64,000 bases of DNA from NCBI GenBank assembly GCA_937981555.1, contig CALJOK010000012.1, positions 124,001 to 188,000 on the forward strand. The letters are read 5' to 3'. Both the position numbers and the translations under genes were made by a program. The stretch is from an uncultured Saprospiraceae bacterium (GTDB lineage: Bacteria; Bacteroidota; Bacteroidia; Chitinophagales; Saprospiraceae). The notes under the pieces were generated by a model. The model made no database searches. It was given only the letters and a program-made list of their open reading frames with translations, and had not been told where the DNA came from. The number at the start of each line of letters is the position of its first letter. Positions within the stretch are counted from its first letter, which is position 1. Below are positions 26,038 to 35,383 of this stretch, one piece after another.

Positions 26038-27114
26038 ATGTCAAATAAAACTACCTACTCAGAAGCTAATATTCAAGCATTAGGTTGGAACGAAAACATC
26101 CGAAAGAGAGCTGGAATGTATATCGGATCAGTCGATTCCAAAGGCTTTATGGAATTAATCCGAGGTCTCTTATCTCAAACATTTCTAAATTCTAAACCAA
26201 ATTATTTCCAACTTGAATTGAAAGAGAAATCTTCAGGCAAAATCATATTTAAAAATATTCAAGGAAATTTGAAAGATTCTTGGGCATCTGAACATGTTAA
26301 TCGCAACTCTCCTTTTTGGATGGAAGCCCTCGTTCTAAATGCTCTAAGTTCAGAGTTCAATATTAAATTCTCCGATAAAAAAGGAAATCAAATAATTGAA
26401 CAAAAATTTCAAAAAGGAGAACTCAAAAAAGGAAACGTCGAAAATAAAGAACTGAATTGTCATTCGGTAGAGATTGATTTTAAACTTGATAAGGAAATTT
26501 GGAAAGATGATTTTGAATGGAATGAAAATTATATCACACATCAAATTAGAGATTTTGCATACCTCTACAAAAGGGTCAAATTCGAATTAAAATATAAATC
26601 AGATGAAGAACCTTCTCGCATTATTTATCATTTCAAAAATGGATTAAAAGATAGGATTGATATTGAACGATTAAATGGATTATGTCAAAGTTACTTTATG
26701 ACTTATTTTGAAGAGCAATTTAATAATCTCTCTTTAGAGTTGGCTTTCGCTTTTAGAGAAAACTCAGTTGATGCTGGATTTCTAAAATCTTATGTAAATG
26801 ACCATCATACTCATCAAGGAGGAACTCATAATAAAGGATTAATTAAAGGGTTGAGGATGGCATTAAAAAAATATGTACAAGAAAAACAACTAGATCAGAA
26901 ATATAGTTTTTCGAAGAATAAAATAACATCCTATTTAATTGCAGCTTTAAATCTAAAAATGGATAATCCTATCTTTGAAGGTTGTACTAAAAACATGCTC
27001 GGTAATCTAGAAATTGTAGATCCAATTGCAAATTATGTTTCTAATATCTTCTATGAACAACTTAAAACGAATGATGATTTAACTAAAAATTTACTTCGCA
27101 ATTTTGAAGTGTAA
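26038..27114 (+). CDS. GyrB-like protein with degenerate ATPase
   Basis: 358 residues that align with the N-terminal half of GyrB/ParE (GHKL plus transducer domains) and stop before TOPRIM. Matches: IRKRAGMYIGS (residues 21-31, GyrB VRKRPGMYIG); VLNALSSEFNIK (GyrB VVNALS); GGTHNKGLIKGL (GyrB EGGTHxxGF); and FEGCTKNMLGN (GyrB FEGQTKxxLGN). The ATP-binding motifs are not present: the E-x3-N-x2-D helix, the D-x-G-x-G loop and the G-x-x-G-x-G lid are missing where expected. It cannot be a working gyrase subunit. It could be a regulator or inhibitor of gyrase/topo IV, or a decayed paralogue; it is a full-length, intact ORF. Monocistronic with its own terminator. Confidence 0.8.
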   Translation: MSNKTTYSEANIQALGWNENIRKRAGMYIGSVDSKGFMELIRGLLSQTFLNSKPNYFQLELKEKSSGKIIFKNIQGNLKDSWASEHVNRNSPFWMEALVLNALSSEFNIKFSDKKGNQIIEQKFQKGELKKGNVENKELNCHSVEIDFKLDKEIWKDDFEWNENYITHQIRDFAYLYKRVKFELKYKSDEEPSRIIYHFKNGLKDRIDIERLNGLCQSYFMTYFEEQFNNLSLELAFAFRENSVDAGFLKSYVNDHHTHQGGTHNKGLIKGLRMALKKYVQEKQLDQKYSFSKNKITSYLIAALNLKMDNPIFEGCTKNMLGNLEIVDPIANYVSNIFYEQLKTNDDLTKNLLRNFEV

Positions 27115-27135
27115 ACTTAGACTAAACTAAAAATC

Positions 27136-27174
27136 AAAAGCCGTAAATGTTTTATAACAAAACATTTACGGCTT
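27136..27174. terminator. Convergent terminator
   Basis: About 15-bp stem AAGCCGTAAATGTTT with its complement, flanked by A- and T-runs, between the GyrB-like gene (plus) and gpsA (minus). Confidence 0.8.
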
Positions 27175-27196
27175 CCTTTTTTTTCCAAAAAACAAA

Positions 27197-28198
27197 CTAT
27201 CCTGGTTCTGATTCCGCTCCCGTCTCTTTCCCCAGCAATCCTCGAAATGCATCCTTCACCGTATTCCCTTCATTAATCACTTTATACATTTCTTCCGTAA
27301 TTGGCATTTCCACATTATACTCATGCGCTAATTCTCGAACAACGCCACAAGTTTTTACGCCTTCTGCGACCATCGACATTTCGTCAATTATTTCATCGAG
27401 TGAACGACCTTTTCCTAATTGAAAACCAACTGTACGATTTCGACTTTGTGTACTACTGCACGTTGCTACCAAATCTCCCATACCTGCCAAACCTGAGAAT
27501 GTCAAAGGATTTCCACCCATCGCAACACCCAAACGAGTAAGCTCTGCTAAGCCTCTCGTAATGATCGCAGCTCGCGTATTATCTCCTGCTCCTGCTCCAT
27601 CGCCCATACCCGCTGCAATCGCAATTACATTTTTCAATGCACCTCCAAGTTCGCAACCCACCACATCTTCATTGGTATAAACTCGAAATAATCCTGTACT
27701 AAAAACTTTTTTCAATTCCTTCGCAATCGTATCATCAACCATTGCAATCACTCCTGCTGCTGCCTGCCCCGCCATAATTTCTCTAGCCAAATTTGGTCCA
27801 GTCAAAACTCCTGCAGGATGTCCAGGCATAACTGTTTCAATGATTTGAGTCATTCGCATTTTGGTTCCTTGTTCCAACCCTTTGGATAAACTAACTATTG
27901 GTATCCATGGTCGAATAAATGGTTTTGCATCTTCCAACACTCGTCGAAAACTTTGCGACGGAACTCCCATTACCAAAACATCCGCATCATGAATCGCTTC
28001 TTCAATTGAAGTAGTGGCTCTTAGCGAAGAAGTTAATTTTGCGCCAGGAAGGTATTTTTCATTGCGATGATTATTGTTGATATCATCGACTGTATTTTGA
28101 TTTCGAGCCCACATTTTTGTTGGAGCATTTCGTGCGATTAAGGAGGCAACCGTTGTGCCCCAAGAACCACCGCCTAGGAGTCCGACTTTTAAATTCAT
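27197..28198 (-). CDS. gpsA: Glycerol-3-phosphate dehydrogenase (NAD(P)+)
   Basis: Reduces dihydroxyacetone phosphate to sn-glycerol-3-phosphate for phospholipid synthesis. The N-terminal Rossmann motif is LLGGGSWGTTVA and the catalytic lysine is in ELGGALKNVIAIAAG, with LAGMGDLVATC following; 333 residues, the normal length. Its start is 31 bases after the acyltransferase fusion gene on the same strand. The product of GpsA is the acyl acceptor for that enzyme, so the pair forms a logical operon. Confidence 0.95.
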   Translation of the reverse strand: MNLKVGLLGGGSWGTTVASLIARNAPTKMWARNQNTVDDINNNHRNEKYLPGAKLTSSLRATTSIEEAIHDADVLVMGVPSQSFRRVLEDAKPFIRPWIPIVSLSKGLEQGTKMRMTQIIETVMPGHPAGVLTGPNLAREIMAGQAAAGVIAMVDDTIAKELKKVFSTGLFRVYTNEDVVGCELGGALKNVIAIAAGMGDGAGAGDNTRAAIITRGLAELTRLGVAMGGNPLTFSGLAGMGDLVATCSSTQSRNRTVGFQLGKGRSLDEIIDEMSMVAEGVKTCGVVRELAHEYNVEMPITEEMYKVINEGNTVKDAFRGLLGKETGAESEPG

Positions 28199-28229
28199 AG
28201 TTTTTTATTTGGTTATAGTTGATTCTTAT

Positions 28230-31200
28230 CTAGTTCTCTTTTGGCTTTACCGAATTTGATTTCCCATTCGACTTCGCTTTAGACAATCTCTTCTTTGGAA
28301 TTTCCTGTCCCAATTCTGTCAAAAACTCATTCCTAATTTTTTCAATATTACGATCCATATTTGCTTTTGTCCATCCCTTCGTCGGAACTGGAGGAAGTAC
28401 TTTTATCTCAATCGCAGTCGCTCGAAAAAGCGTTCCTCCATTCGGCATCGCATCTGCCGCATTTCTCAAAATAATTGGAATTAAAGGAACTCCTGCTTGC
28501 ATCGCTAAATGAAACGCTCCTTTTTTAAATGAGCCCAAAGTCTTGTCTTTACTTCGAGTGCCTTCTGGAAAAATAATAATTGAGGTATTATTTTGTAAAG
28601 CTTCCACCGCAGGTTTCATCGCCTCTATCGCTTTTTCTTTATCTTTTCGATCAATAAAAATCACGCCACCAGCTTGTAATAATTGACCGATGATCGGCAT
28701 GTTTTTTAATTCTTTTTTTGCAATTCCAACTGCATCTTTTCGAATCAATTTGGCAGCGACAAACATGTCGACACTACTTTGATGATTTAAAATAAAAACT
28801 GCTGGTCGTTTTTCCCAAAGGTATTCTTCCCCTTTGACCGCCAATTCTAGTCCAGCCATTTTAACAACCAAATCACCAACATTTGCCATCATCGAATTCA
28901 CTCCTTCTGTCCAAGACATATTAAATGCACCTGACGCAACTCCATTAATTACTGCAGGCACTAAACTTCCCAAAGCCAATCCTGTTCGAACAAAATTGGA
29001 AAGGCCTGGTCGCTTTTCATCATTCAATCGGTAGACCGTCCAATCATTTTGATAAGCCAAAGCGGAGAGTTTTGTATCAGGATTCATCGGTCTAGGATTT
29101 CCTACAATTTCGAGGAGCGGCAAATCTTCTGCGCTATCGGTATAGAAAAAACTTTTGGTTAAATCGAGATTATATTTTTTAGTTAACTCTTTTGCAGCAT
29201 GAGCTTTACCATCTCCCCAACATGCTGGCTCGACGATATTACCTGTGAATTTTCCATCTTTGACTTCCATGACCGTGCACATCACATGTTCGATATTTAA
29301 GTCACGAGCAATTGGATTAACTTGATAAGGTGTCGCTGCCGAAATAATTGCAACGGTATGTCCTTTGGCCAAATGTGCTGCTACCAAAGCTCTTGCTTCT
29401 GGATAAATTTCAGTAGCTAAATGTTTATGATAAACATCTTCTCCAACTTCAATGAATGTTTTTTCATCCACTCCTTTTACCCCTTGCGCACCCATTGCCG
29501 CAAGTCCTGCAAAATTTCCATTTCCCATCGCGTAAACCATCACTCCTGCAAATTGAGCTACAATTTCACGAGCGGTAATTCGACCGCTAAGCACTTTTGT
29601 TTGGAAAAATTCTTTAGCGGAAAATCCTTTAATCAAGGTTCTATCTAAATCGAAAAATGCACCGATATGCGCACCTCCTTCTCCTTCCATTACTGGACGA
29701 GTAAAAGCATCTGTTTTAGAACCAGGAACAATATCTCTTTCGATTGGAACAAGTTGAGTCGTTTCAGCAGGCTTAGCTAAAGTAAGTGCTTGCAAAGTTT
29801 TGATTCGCTCAGCTACATCATTCAATTGATTTAGAAATTTCTGAATAGCTTCTTTTTTATTGTCTTCTGGCGTAGGAATCAAACCTAGGTTTTTTGCCAA
29901 ACGAATTCCATTAATTAAAAATGGTTTTGATACCGATTCGATTCTCTGAATCCGTCCTTGCCAATGCATTTCTTCGCTGACAAATAAACAGTCGTTGATA
30001 AAAGTCTCTTCATCAAAAACTCGGCGTGGCCGCATATTTTGCAAAGCATAAACGACTACTCGATAAGCTTCCACATAACTATGTAAAACGACAGGAGCAA
30101 CTATCACATTTTGTTTTTCCAAAAATGAAATAGCACCTGATTTAGTTTGCTTAATTAATTTTTCCCAATTTTCATCTAACACTTCTAAGTTCGATTCTAG
30201 TTCATCTGAGAATTGAGATTTTTTAGAATAGAAAAATTCAAACTTAAATAATTGTCGCAACTCCATGATCTCACTCCAAAAAGTTTCAATTCTGACATCT
30301 GGTTTTGCTTCCGACGATTCTAGTAAAGCAAGTTCGATAAATGCACGTTGATATAGATGATGCACCGACATATTTGCATAGTAGGTTGCTTGCAAATAAT
30401 TTTCAGAAACGATCACATATTTTGCATGAAGGATATCTCCATGTTGCAAAATGAGTTTTGATCGAATCAATAAGTTCAAAGCAGTTTGTACACTTTCCCC
30501 GATCGGTTTTCCTCTATCAACTAATGCATCTGGATTTCGTTTTTCGATCAATTCCATCAATCGAATGACATCATTTTCAATGGCGATTTTACTCAAAGAA
30601 AACTTACTCAACAAGGCTATGCAAATCAATGATGAAGTCGTCACCGGTGTGATTTGATTAATTTTATGAACAAGTTCCAACGCGAATTTCGGTAACTTAC
30701 CAGAGTACCCTTCCACATCATAACCCTCTGTAATTATAGCAACTGAATTTTCATTTTTCACATCAACAGGTTCGCCAAATCGCAAGGAAATTTTTCCAAA
30801 ATTATTTCCCATTTTTTTAATGTAGTTCATAAACCACATTAAACTTTCAGGCGTTTTTTTATTTCGTCGCCATTGCAATGTGATGTCCTTCACATCTGGA
30901 ATCAAATCATAAACTATCGAGACAGGAATATATTTTACTTCTTGCGTGGATTGCTCTTCCGCTTCTTTGATATATTTTAAAATCCCCACTTTTGGCCAAA
31001 CCAATTTTCCAGTTCGAGATCGAGTTCCTTCGATGGCCCACATAAAATGAGCATTATCATTTACCAACGATGCGATAAAATGCCGTAAAGTTGCCTTGTA
31101 AATTTCATTGTCTTTAAATGATCTTCGAATAAAGATTACTCCATTTTGTCGCCCCAATTGATTCACTCCCATAAATGCCATATTGATTCCTGCAAAAGTA

Positions 31201-31547
31201 TAAGGCAAGGGAATACCATGTCGAGTCAGCACTACGGCCAACACCATCATATCAATATAAGTTTTATGAGTCATCACAAAGGCAATCGGATGTTGTCGAG
31301 CTAGATGGCTCAATTTTTTTATTTCGAGAGGATTGACATCAATCGTTTTTTTATACCCTCGAGAAAGAACGTATTGCGAAAATTCCATTCCCATCACATT
31401 TGCAACAGGGCTGTGTTGTGTGTATAATTCTTTTAGGTACTCAGTCGCTTTGCTATAAACCTCCTCAAACGAATCACCGTTTTCCTCGGCAATCAGTACT
31501 AATTTTTTTTGAAATTTTGAATCTCGTAGAATGTTTTCCATCGACAT
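28230..31547 (-). CDS. PlsB-like / HAD / PlsC-like acyltransferase fusion
   Basis: 1105 residues with three enzymatic modules. Residues about 35-330 resemble glycerol-3-phosphate acyltransferase PlsB, with the H-x4-D motif at His94 (THKTYIDMM) and an EGTRSRTGK motif; about 330-590 is the PlsB-type helical tail. Residues about 625-830 form a HAD-IB hydrolase with Asp633 in FDLDRTLI. Residues about 890-1080 are PlsC-like, with H-x4-D at His922 (NHQSSVDMF) and FPEGTRSKD. Both acylations from glycerol-3-phosphate to phosphatidate could therefore sit on one chain. The HAD part might dephosphorylate a lipid phosphate or a pathway intermediate. Mycobacteria encode a PlsB2 next to a HAD-PlsC fusion; this gene looks like the two joined. 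gpsA follows. Confidence 0.88.
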   Translation of the reverse strand: MSMENILRDSKFQKKLVLIAEENGDSFEEVYSKATEYLKELYTQHSPVANVMGMEFSQYVLSRGYKKTIDVNPLEIKKLSHLARQHPIAFVMTHKTYIDMMVLAVVLTRHGIPLPYTFAGINMAFMGVNQLGRQNGVIFIRRSFKDNEIYKATLRHFIASLVNDNAHFMWAIEGTRSRTGKLVWPKVGILKYIKEAEEQSTQEVKYIPVSIVYDLIPDVKDITLQWRRNKKTPESLMWFMNYIKKMGNNFGKISLRFGEPVDVKNENSVAIITEGYDVEGYSGKLPKFALELVHKINQITPVTTSSLICIALLSKFSLSKIAIENDVIRLMELIEKRNPDALVDRGKPIGESVQTALNLLIRSKLILQHGDILHAKYVIVSENYLQATYYANMSVHHLYQRAFIELALLESSEAKPDVRIETFWSEIMELRQLFKFEFFYSKKSQFSDELESNLEVLDENWEKLIKQTKSGAISFLEKQNVIVAPVVLHSYVEAYRVVVYALQNMRPRRVFDEETFINDCLFVSEEMHWQGRIQRIESVSKPFLINGIRLAKNLGLIPTPEDNKKEAIQKFLNQLNDVAERIKTLQALTLAKPAETTQLVPIERDIVPGSKTDAFTRPVMEGEGGAHIGAFFDLDRTLIKGFSAKEFFQTKVLSGRITAREIVAQFAGVMVYAMGNGNFAGLAAMGAQGVKGVDEKTFIEVGEDVYHKHLATEIYPEARALVAAHLAKGHTVAIISAATPYQVNPIARDLNIEHVMCTVMEVKDGKFTGNIVEPACWGDGKAHAAKELTKKYNLDLTKSFFYTDSAEDLPLLEIVGNPRPMNPDTKLSALAYQNDWTVYRLNDEKRPGLSNFVRTGLALGSLVPAVINGVASGAFNMSWTEGVNSMMANVGDLVVKMAGLELAVKGEEYLWEKRPAVFILNHQSSVDMFVAAKLIRKDAVGIAKKELKNMPIIGQLLQAGGVIFIDRKDKEKAIEAMKPAVEALQNNTSIIIFPEGTRSKDKTLGSFKKGAFHLAMQAGVPLIPIILRNAADAMPNGGTLFRATAIEIKVLPPVPTKGWTKANMDRNIEKIRNEFLTELGQEIPKKRLSKAKSNGKSNSVKPKEN

Positions 31548-31853
31548 TATCTATAGGGTTTTATTTTTGCTTCCGTTCATTTTCTTTACTCCAACCAATA
31601 TAGTAAATCAAAATAACACCGCCATAAAATTCTGTTAAACTTTGGTTTTTAAACTATAATCAGCCTATGTTGTTCTTACAGAAAGCGTTTAAGAGACAAT
31701 CTAAAAGACAATTATTATTTTTTTATATCTGAAAAAAAAGTACCTTTATAACTTAAACTATAGTCTAAAAAACAAAATCAACCAGTAGATTTTTTATTTA
31801 AAACCTCCATTTCATTGGACTTTTACGTAAAACATCTCCTTAATCTAGCTGTT
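31548..31853. other. Divergent spacer
   Basis: About 305 bases between the acyltransferase fusion (minus) and the hydrolase gene (plus). AT-rich, no gene seen; both promoters are expected here. Confidence 0.45.
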
Positions 31854-32636
31854 ATGGCAAATAATACTGCACTACAAAAAATAAAGAAACCCTCGCTATT
31901 TTGGTTAGCGACCGAACCTGCGCGAGCAGCGACTGAATTAGGGCTTTCTATTCCATATCGTAAATTTTTTCATAAAAAATATAGAGGAGATGGTCATCCA
32001 GTCTTAGTTTTGCCAGGTTTTATGGCAAGCGATACTTCGACTAATCCACTTCGAAAATTTATCGAAAAACTAGGCTACAATGCTTACGCTTGGGAATTGG
32101 GACGAAATACTGCAAAACTCGAGATCTTAGATGTTTTGATGGATAAATTGGAAGATATTTATCATGAAACGGGACAGGAAGTTACGATCATCGGATGGAG
32201 TTTGGGTGGCGTTTATGCTCGACAAATAGCTAAGGAAAAGCCAGAAATGGTTCGGCAAGTTATTACTTTGGGTTCTCCATTTGGAGGAATTACAGAACCA
32301 AATAATGCGACTTGGATGTATAATCTTGTTTCCAATGGCAAGCGAGTCGTGGATCTTGATCCTGAACTATTAGCTGATTTACCAAAACCAGCACCTGTTC
32401 CAACTACTGCCATTTATACTAAAGAAGATGGTGTCGTGCCTTGGGAAGTTTGTATGGAAAGGGAAGAATCTTCTATTCATCAAAATATTCAAGTGCGAGG
32501 AAGTCACCTAGGTTTAGGAGTTAATATCTCTGTGCTTAATATTGTGGCAGATCGCTTGATGTATTACAAAGAGGATTGGGTGCATTTTGAACCACAATCT
32601 GCTGTTAGTGATTTGATCTTTTATCCTTCTATCTGA
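31854..32636 (+). CDS. Lipase-like alpha/beta hydrolase
   Basis: 260 residues from ATG 31854 (MANNTALQK); the frame stays open to a TTG at 31815. An alpha/beta-hydrolase fold: PVLVLPGFMASD supplies the oxyanion region, the nucleophile elbow is GWSLGG, and GSPFGG follows. A His near the C-terminus (GSHLGLG) completes the likely triad. No signal peptide. Its position next to glycerolipid genes and general similarity to intracellular lipases suggest a lipid or polyester substrate. Stop codon UGA, then a terminator. Confidence 0.85.
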   Translation: MANNTALQKIKKPSLFWLATEPARAATELGLSIPYRKFFHKKYRGDGHPVLVLPGFMASDTSTNPLRKFIEKLGYNAYAWELGRNTAKLEILDVLMDKLEDIYHETGQEVTIIGWSLGGVYARQIAKEKPEMVRQVITLGSPFGGITEPNNATWMYNLVSNGKRVVDLDPELLADLPKPAPVPTTAIYTKEDGVVPWEVCMEREESSIHQNIQVRGSHLGLGVNISVLNIVADRLMYYKEDWVHFEPQSAVSDLIFYPSI

Positions 32637-32660
32637 AGGAATCGGAAAAATATGAAATAG

Positions 32661-32700
32661 AAAAAATCCCATCAATCGAAAGATTGATGGGATTTTTTTT
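32661..32700 (+). terminator. Terminator after hydrolase gene
   Basis: Stem AATCCCATCAATC/GATTGATGGGATT with an A-run before and T8 after; 25 bases past the hydrolase stop. Confidence 0.85.
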
Positions 32701-32762
32701 ATTCAATTAGGTATCGGATCCCTTCGAGGGATTCGATACCTCTGCAATAAATAAACGTAATT

Positions 32763-33434
32763 TTATTTCTCAAAAAACATTCTCTTCGCTTGAAAAAAAG
32801 TCGTCATCAAAAATAGCACCCCAATCACCAACAACATCTCTTGACTTCTTTCCTTTAAAAAATCAACTAATAATGTTCCTGCAAAAATATAAAGTGAGTG
32901 CGCCACCACCGTTGCCAAACCTGCTCCTATTACAAAAGCCCACATTTTAAATTGAATTTTTCGCGTGACCAAAGCGGTATTCCAAGCTAACCAAAACGGA
33001 ATCATACTTGGATAAAAAAACCGAATTATCATTCCTAATATAAAGGTGGGAACTATAATCGAAGGCATCTCCAAAGTAGGTTGACTCGAACTGGTATTCA
33101 TTGCTCCATAAAAAACAGCTATTGTCAAAATGGAAAACAGCATCAGCATCGTCCATTCCAAAATCAAATTTCCATTTTTCTTTTTTGCTAGCCATTGAGT
33201 AAATGCAACAATGTATCGAACAAAGATGGCTTCTACCAAAGCGCATCCACTTGAAAACATAAGTGCTGATTGCCAACCTTGCTCAACGCTAATTTGGATC
33301 GCAAATAAATGTAATGCTCCAATGACCATTGATCCCGATATACTTATCACAAAGCCTAAAAAAAAGGATTTTCCAAAACCTAGATCGGATGTTAAGTTTT
33401 GATAAATCGAATCAAGAAAGGTTCTTTTAGCCAT
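32763..33434 (-). CDS. LysE-family-like membrane protein
   Basis: 223 residues with about six hydrophobic segments. The N-terminal part (GFVISISGSMVIGAL, then GWQSALMFSSGCALVEA) follows the LysE/RhtB exporter pattern of a small-residue-rich first helix followed by a G-W-x-x-G-x-x-x-x-x-G loop. The substrate is unknown. It is divergent from the ABC/GntR cluster; two copies of the putative GntR operator lie directly upstream of its start, so it may belong to that regulon. Confidence 0.72.
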   Translation of the reverse strand: MAKRTFLDSIYQNLTSDLGFGKSFFLGFVISISGSMVIGALHLFAIQISVEQGWQSALMFSSGCALVEAIFVRYIVAFTQWLAKKKNGNLILEWTMLMLFSILTIAVFYGAMNTSSSQPTLEMPSIIVPTFILGMIIRFFYPSMIPFWLAWNTALVTRKIQFKMWAFVIGAGLATVVAHSLYIFAGTLLVDFLKERSQEMLLVIGVLFLMTTFFQAKRMFFEK

Positions 33435-33450
33435 CTTTTAATTTTATACA

Positions 33451-33478
33451 AGTGTACTAATGAGGTGTACTAGTACAC
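33451..33478. promoter_or_regulatory. Putative GntR operator, LysE side
   Basis: A perfect 14-base palindrome GTGTACTAGTACAC at 33465-33478 with a half-copy AGTGTACTAA at 33451-33460, 17 bases upstream of the minus-strand membrane-protein gene. The same core recurs at the ABC promoter. Confidence 0.6.
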
Positions 33479-33679
33479 TTTATCTCTTCATAAATATTGA
33501 GGCAATAGTACGAATATTCTAGCTTTCATCGAATTTGATTCGATTGGTCATTATCTTTCTCAAAAAAAAACAAACAAAGTACAAATCACATAAGTCATTG
33601 TTAATCAATGATTTACATCTAAAATTATTATTTAAATCTGATTTTGATCTTTCTTTTTTGAAAAAAACTAAAAAAAAAT

Positions 33680-33734
33680 TTGTTTTTATCTAAGAAACTC
33701 CATTACATTTGTAGTGTACTAGTAAAGTAACACA
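33680..33734 (+). promoter_or_regulatory. Promoter and operator of ABC-gntR cluster
   Basis: Bacteroidota-type promoter: TTTG at 33680-33683 and TACATTTG (matching TAnnTTTG) at 33705-33712, about 21 bases apart. It is overlapped by GTGTACTAGTA at 33715-33725 and an imperfect inverse AGTAACAC at 33727-33734. YtrA-type GntR repressors bind comparable sites, so this is probably the operator of the cluster's own regulator. Confidence 0.65.
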
Positions 33735-33762
33735 CCAGAACACCAACTAACAAATAGTAATT

Positions 33763-34614
33763 ATGATTAACTTAAAAAACATTTCCTTCGGCTACAAAAA
33801 AAACAAGCCGCTTTTCGAAAGCCTCGACCTCAAGTTGGAGCAAGGAAAGATCTACGGACTTTTAGGTAAAAACGGTGCAGGAAAAACAACCTTGATGAAA
33901 TTGATTGCAGGTTTGATTTTTCCAAAAGGTGGCGAGCTTGATGTCATGGGATTTGTTCCGCAAGATCGCCTGCCACAATTTTTAGCAGATGTTTATTTTA
34001 TACATGAAGAACTTTATGTGCCTAAATTAAAAGTAAGCACCTACGAAAAAACTTATGCTCCTTTTTATCCAAATTTTGATCACACCGCTTTCGATAGTTA
34101 TTTATCTGAATTTGGTTTGGAAAAAAATGCAAAGATGACAGAGATGTCATATGGGCAAAAGAAAAAAGTTTTACTCAGTTTTGGTTTGGCTTGTAATTCA
34201 AGATTGTTGATTTTGGATGAGCCAACTAATGGGTTAGATATTCCTTCCAAAAGTCAATTTCGAAAATTGTTGGCGAAAGCAATTTCGAATGAACGAACTT
34301 TTATTATCTCAACCCACCAAGTGCGAGACATGGCGAACTTGATTGATCCAATTATCATTCTCGAAGCTGGAGAAATTATTTTCCAAGAAAACCTTTACGA
34401 CGTTTCGAAAAAATTATACTTCGATATTTCTTACCGAACTGCCGAACCTGAAAATGTTCTTCATGCAGAACGATTGCCGGGAGCTTATCGAACAGTAACT
34501 GAAAATACGACTGGCGAAGAATCTGAAATCGAATTGGAAGCATTATTCAATACAGTAATTTCGAATCAGCAAAAAATTAGCGAACTCTTTAAAACCAACT
34601 CGACTCATGAATAA
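33763..34614 (+). CDS. ABC transporter ATP-binding protein
   Basis: 283 residues. Walker A is GKNGAGKTT, the signature is the variant MSYGQKKK instead of LSGGQ, Walker B is LLILDEPTNGLD, and the switch His is in ISTHQVRD. Similar to the YtrB/YxlF group of small exporters involved in cell-envelope or antimicrobial-peptide responses. It overlaps the permease gene by 8 bases and is first in an operon with the permease and a GntR regulator. Confidence 0.94.
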   Translation: MINLKNISFGYKKNKPLFESLDLKLEQGKIYGLLGKNGAGKTTLMKLIAGLIFPKGGELDVMGFVPQDRLPQFLADVYFIHEELYVPKLKVSTYEKTYAPFYPNFDHTAFDSYLSEFGLEKNAKMTEMSYGQKKKVLLSFGLACNSRLLILDEPTNGLDIPSKSQFRKLLAKAISNERTFIISTHQVRDMANLIDPIIILEAGEIIFQENLYDVSKKLYFDISYRTAEPENVLHAERLPGAYRTVTENTTGEESEIELEALFNTVISNQQKISELFKTNSTHE

Positions 34615-35383
34615 TACATTTGACTTTAATCGTTTTTCCTTGCTACTCAAAAAAGAGTTGTGGTCGGGAAATAAAAAACCCTTGCTCGTAGCAGGAGCAG
34701 TTCTTGGATTCTTGATGTTGTACGCCTTGTTTATGATTTACAATGACGGCCCTGCATATCAATGGTTAAATTGGAATCTTTTTCCAATAGTACTTTTTGG
34801 AGGTGGCTTCATTTTCACCAGTACGATTTTTTATGAATTCAACGATAAAACTGGAACACATAATTACCTCAGTTTGCCTGCTTCTACTTTTGAAAAATTT
34901 CTGAGTAAATGGTTTATCACGGCAGTTCTTTTTCCAATTATTGCTGCAATAGTTTTTTGGATTTATTCGACCACTTGCGATAGTTTTTATTCCAGTCATT
35001 CGGGAGATGTGGATTTTTCGCCTTGGAAATTAACTGATTGGTGGAGTATCTTTTTCTTAAAACTTTACTTCGTTCTTCAATCTGTTTATCTAATTGGTGC
35101 AATCGCTTTTCAGAAATATACATTCTTTAAAACCTCGTTGAGTCTTTGGTTGTTTGGCATCATCACAGCTGTGATATTTGTTGTCCTTTTCCGAATAATT
35201 TTCAATGAATTCTTCGAATCATTATTTCAACCTCGGACAGATGTTATGTGGATAACAAGTGATGAAGTCCAACATTTCATGGAAAACACCTTCCAACCAA
35301 TGCTAATAAATGCATGTTGGCTTTTAGTTGCACCAATCATGTGGGCAGTAGGATTTTTTAAACTTAAAGAAAAAGAAGCGTAA
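34607..35383 (+). CDS. ABC transporter permease
   Basis: 258 residues with about six hydrophobic segments (for example PLLVAGAVLGFLMLYALFMI and the C-terminal NACWLLVAPIMWAVGFFKL). No ATPase motifs. Membrane partner of the preceding ATP-binding protein, by translational overlap and operon position. The substrate is unknown. Confidence 0.88.
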   Translation: MNNTFDFNRFSLLLKKELWSGNKKPLLVAGAVLGFLMLYALFMIYNDGPAYQWLNWNLFPIVLFGGGFIFTSTIFYEFNDKTGTHNYLSLPASTFEKFLSKWFITAVLFPIIAAIVFWIYSTTCDSFYSSHSGDVDFSPWKLTDWWSIFFLKLYFVLQSVYLIGAIAFQKYTFFKTSLSLWLFGIITAVIFVVLFRIIFNEFFESLFQPRTDVMWITSDEVQHFMENTFQPMLINACWLLVAPIMWAVGFFKLKEKEA

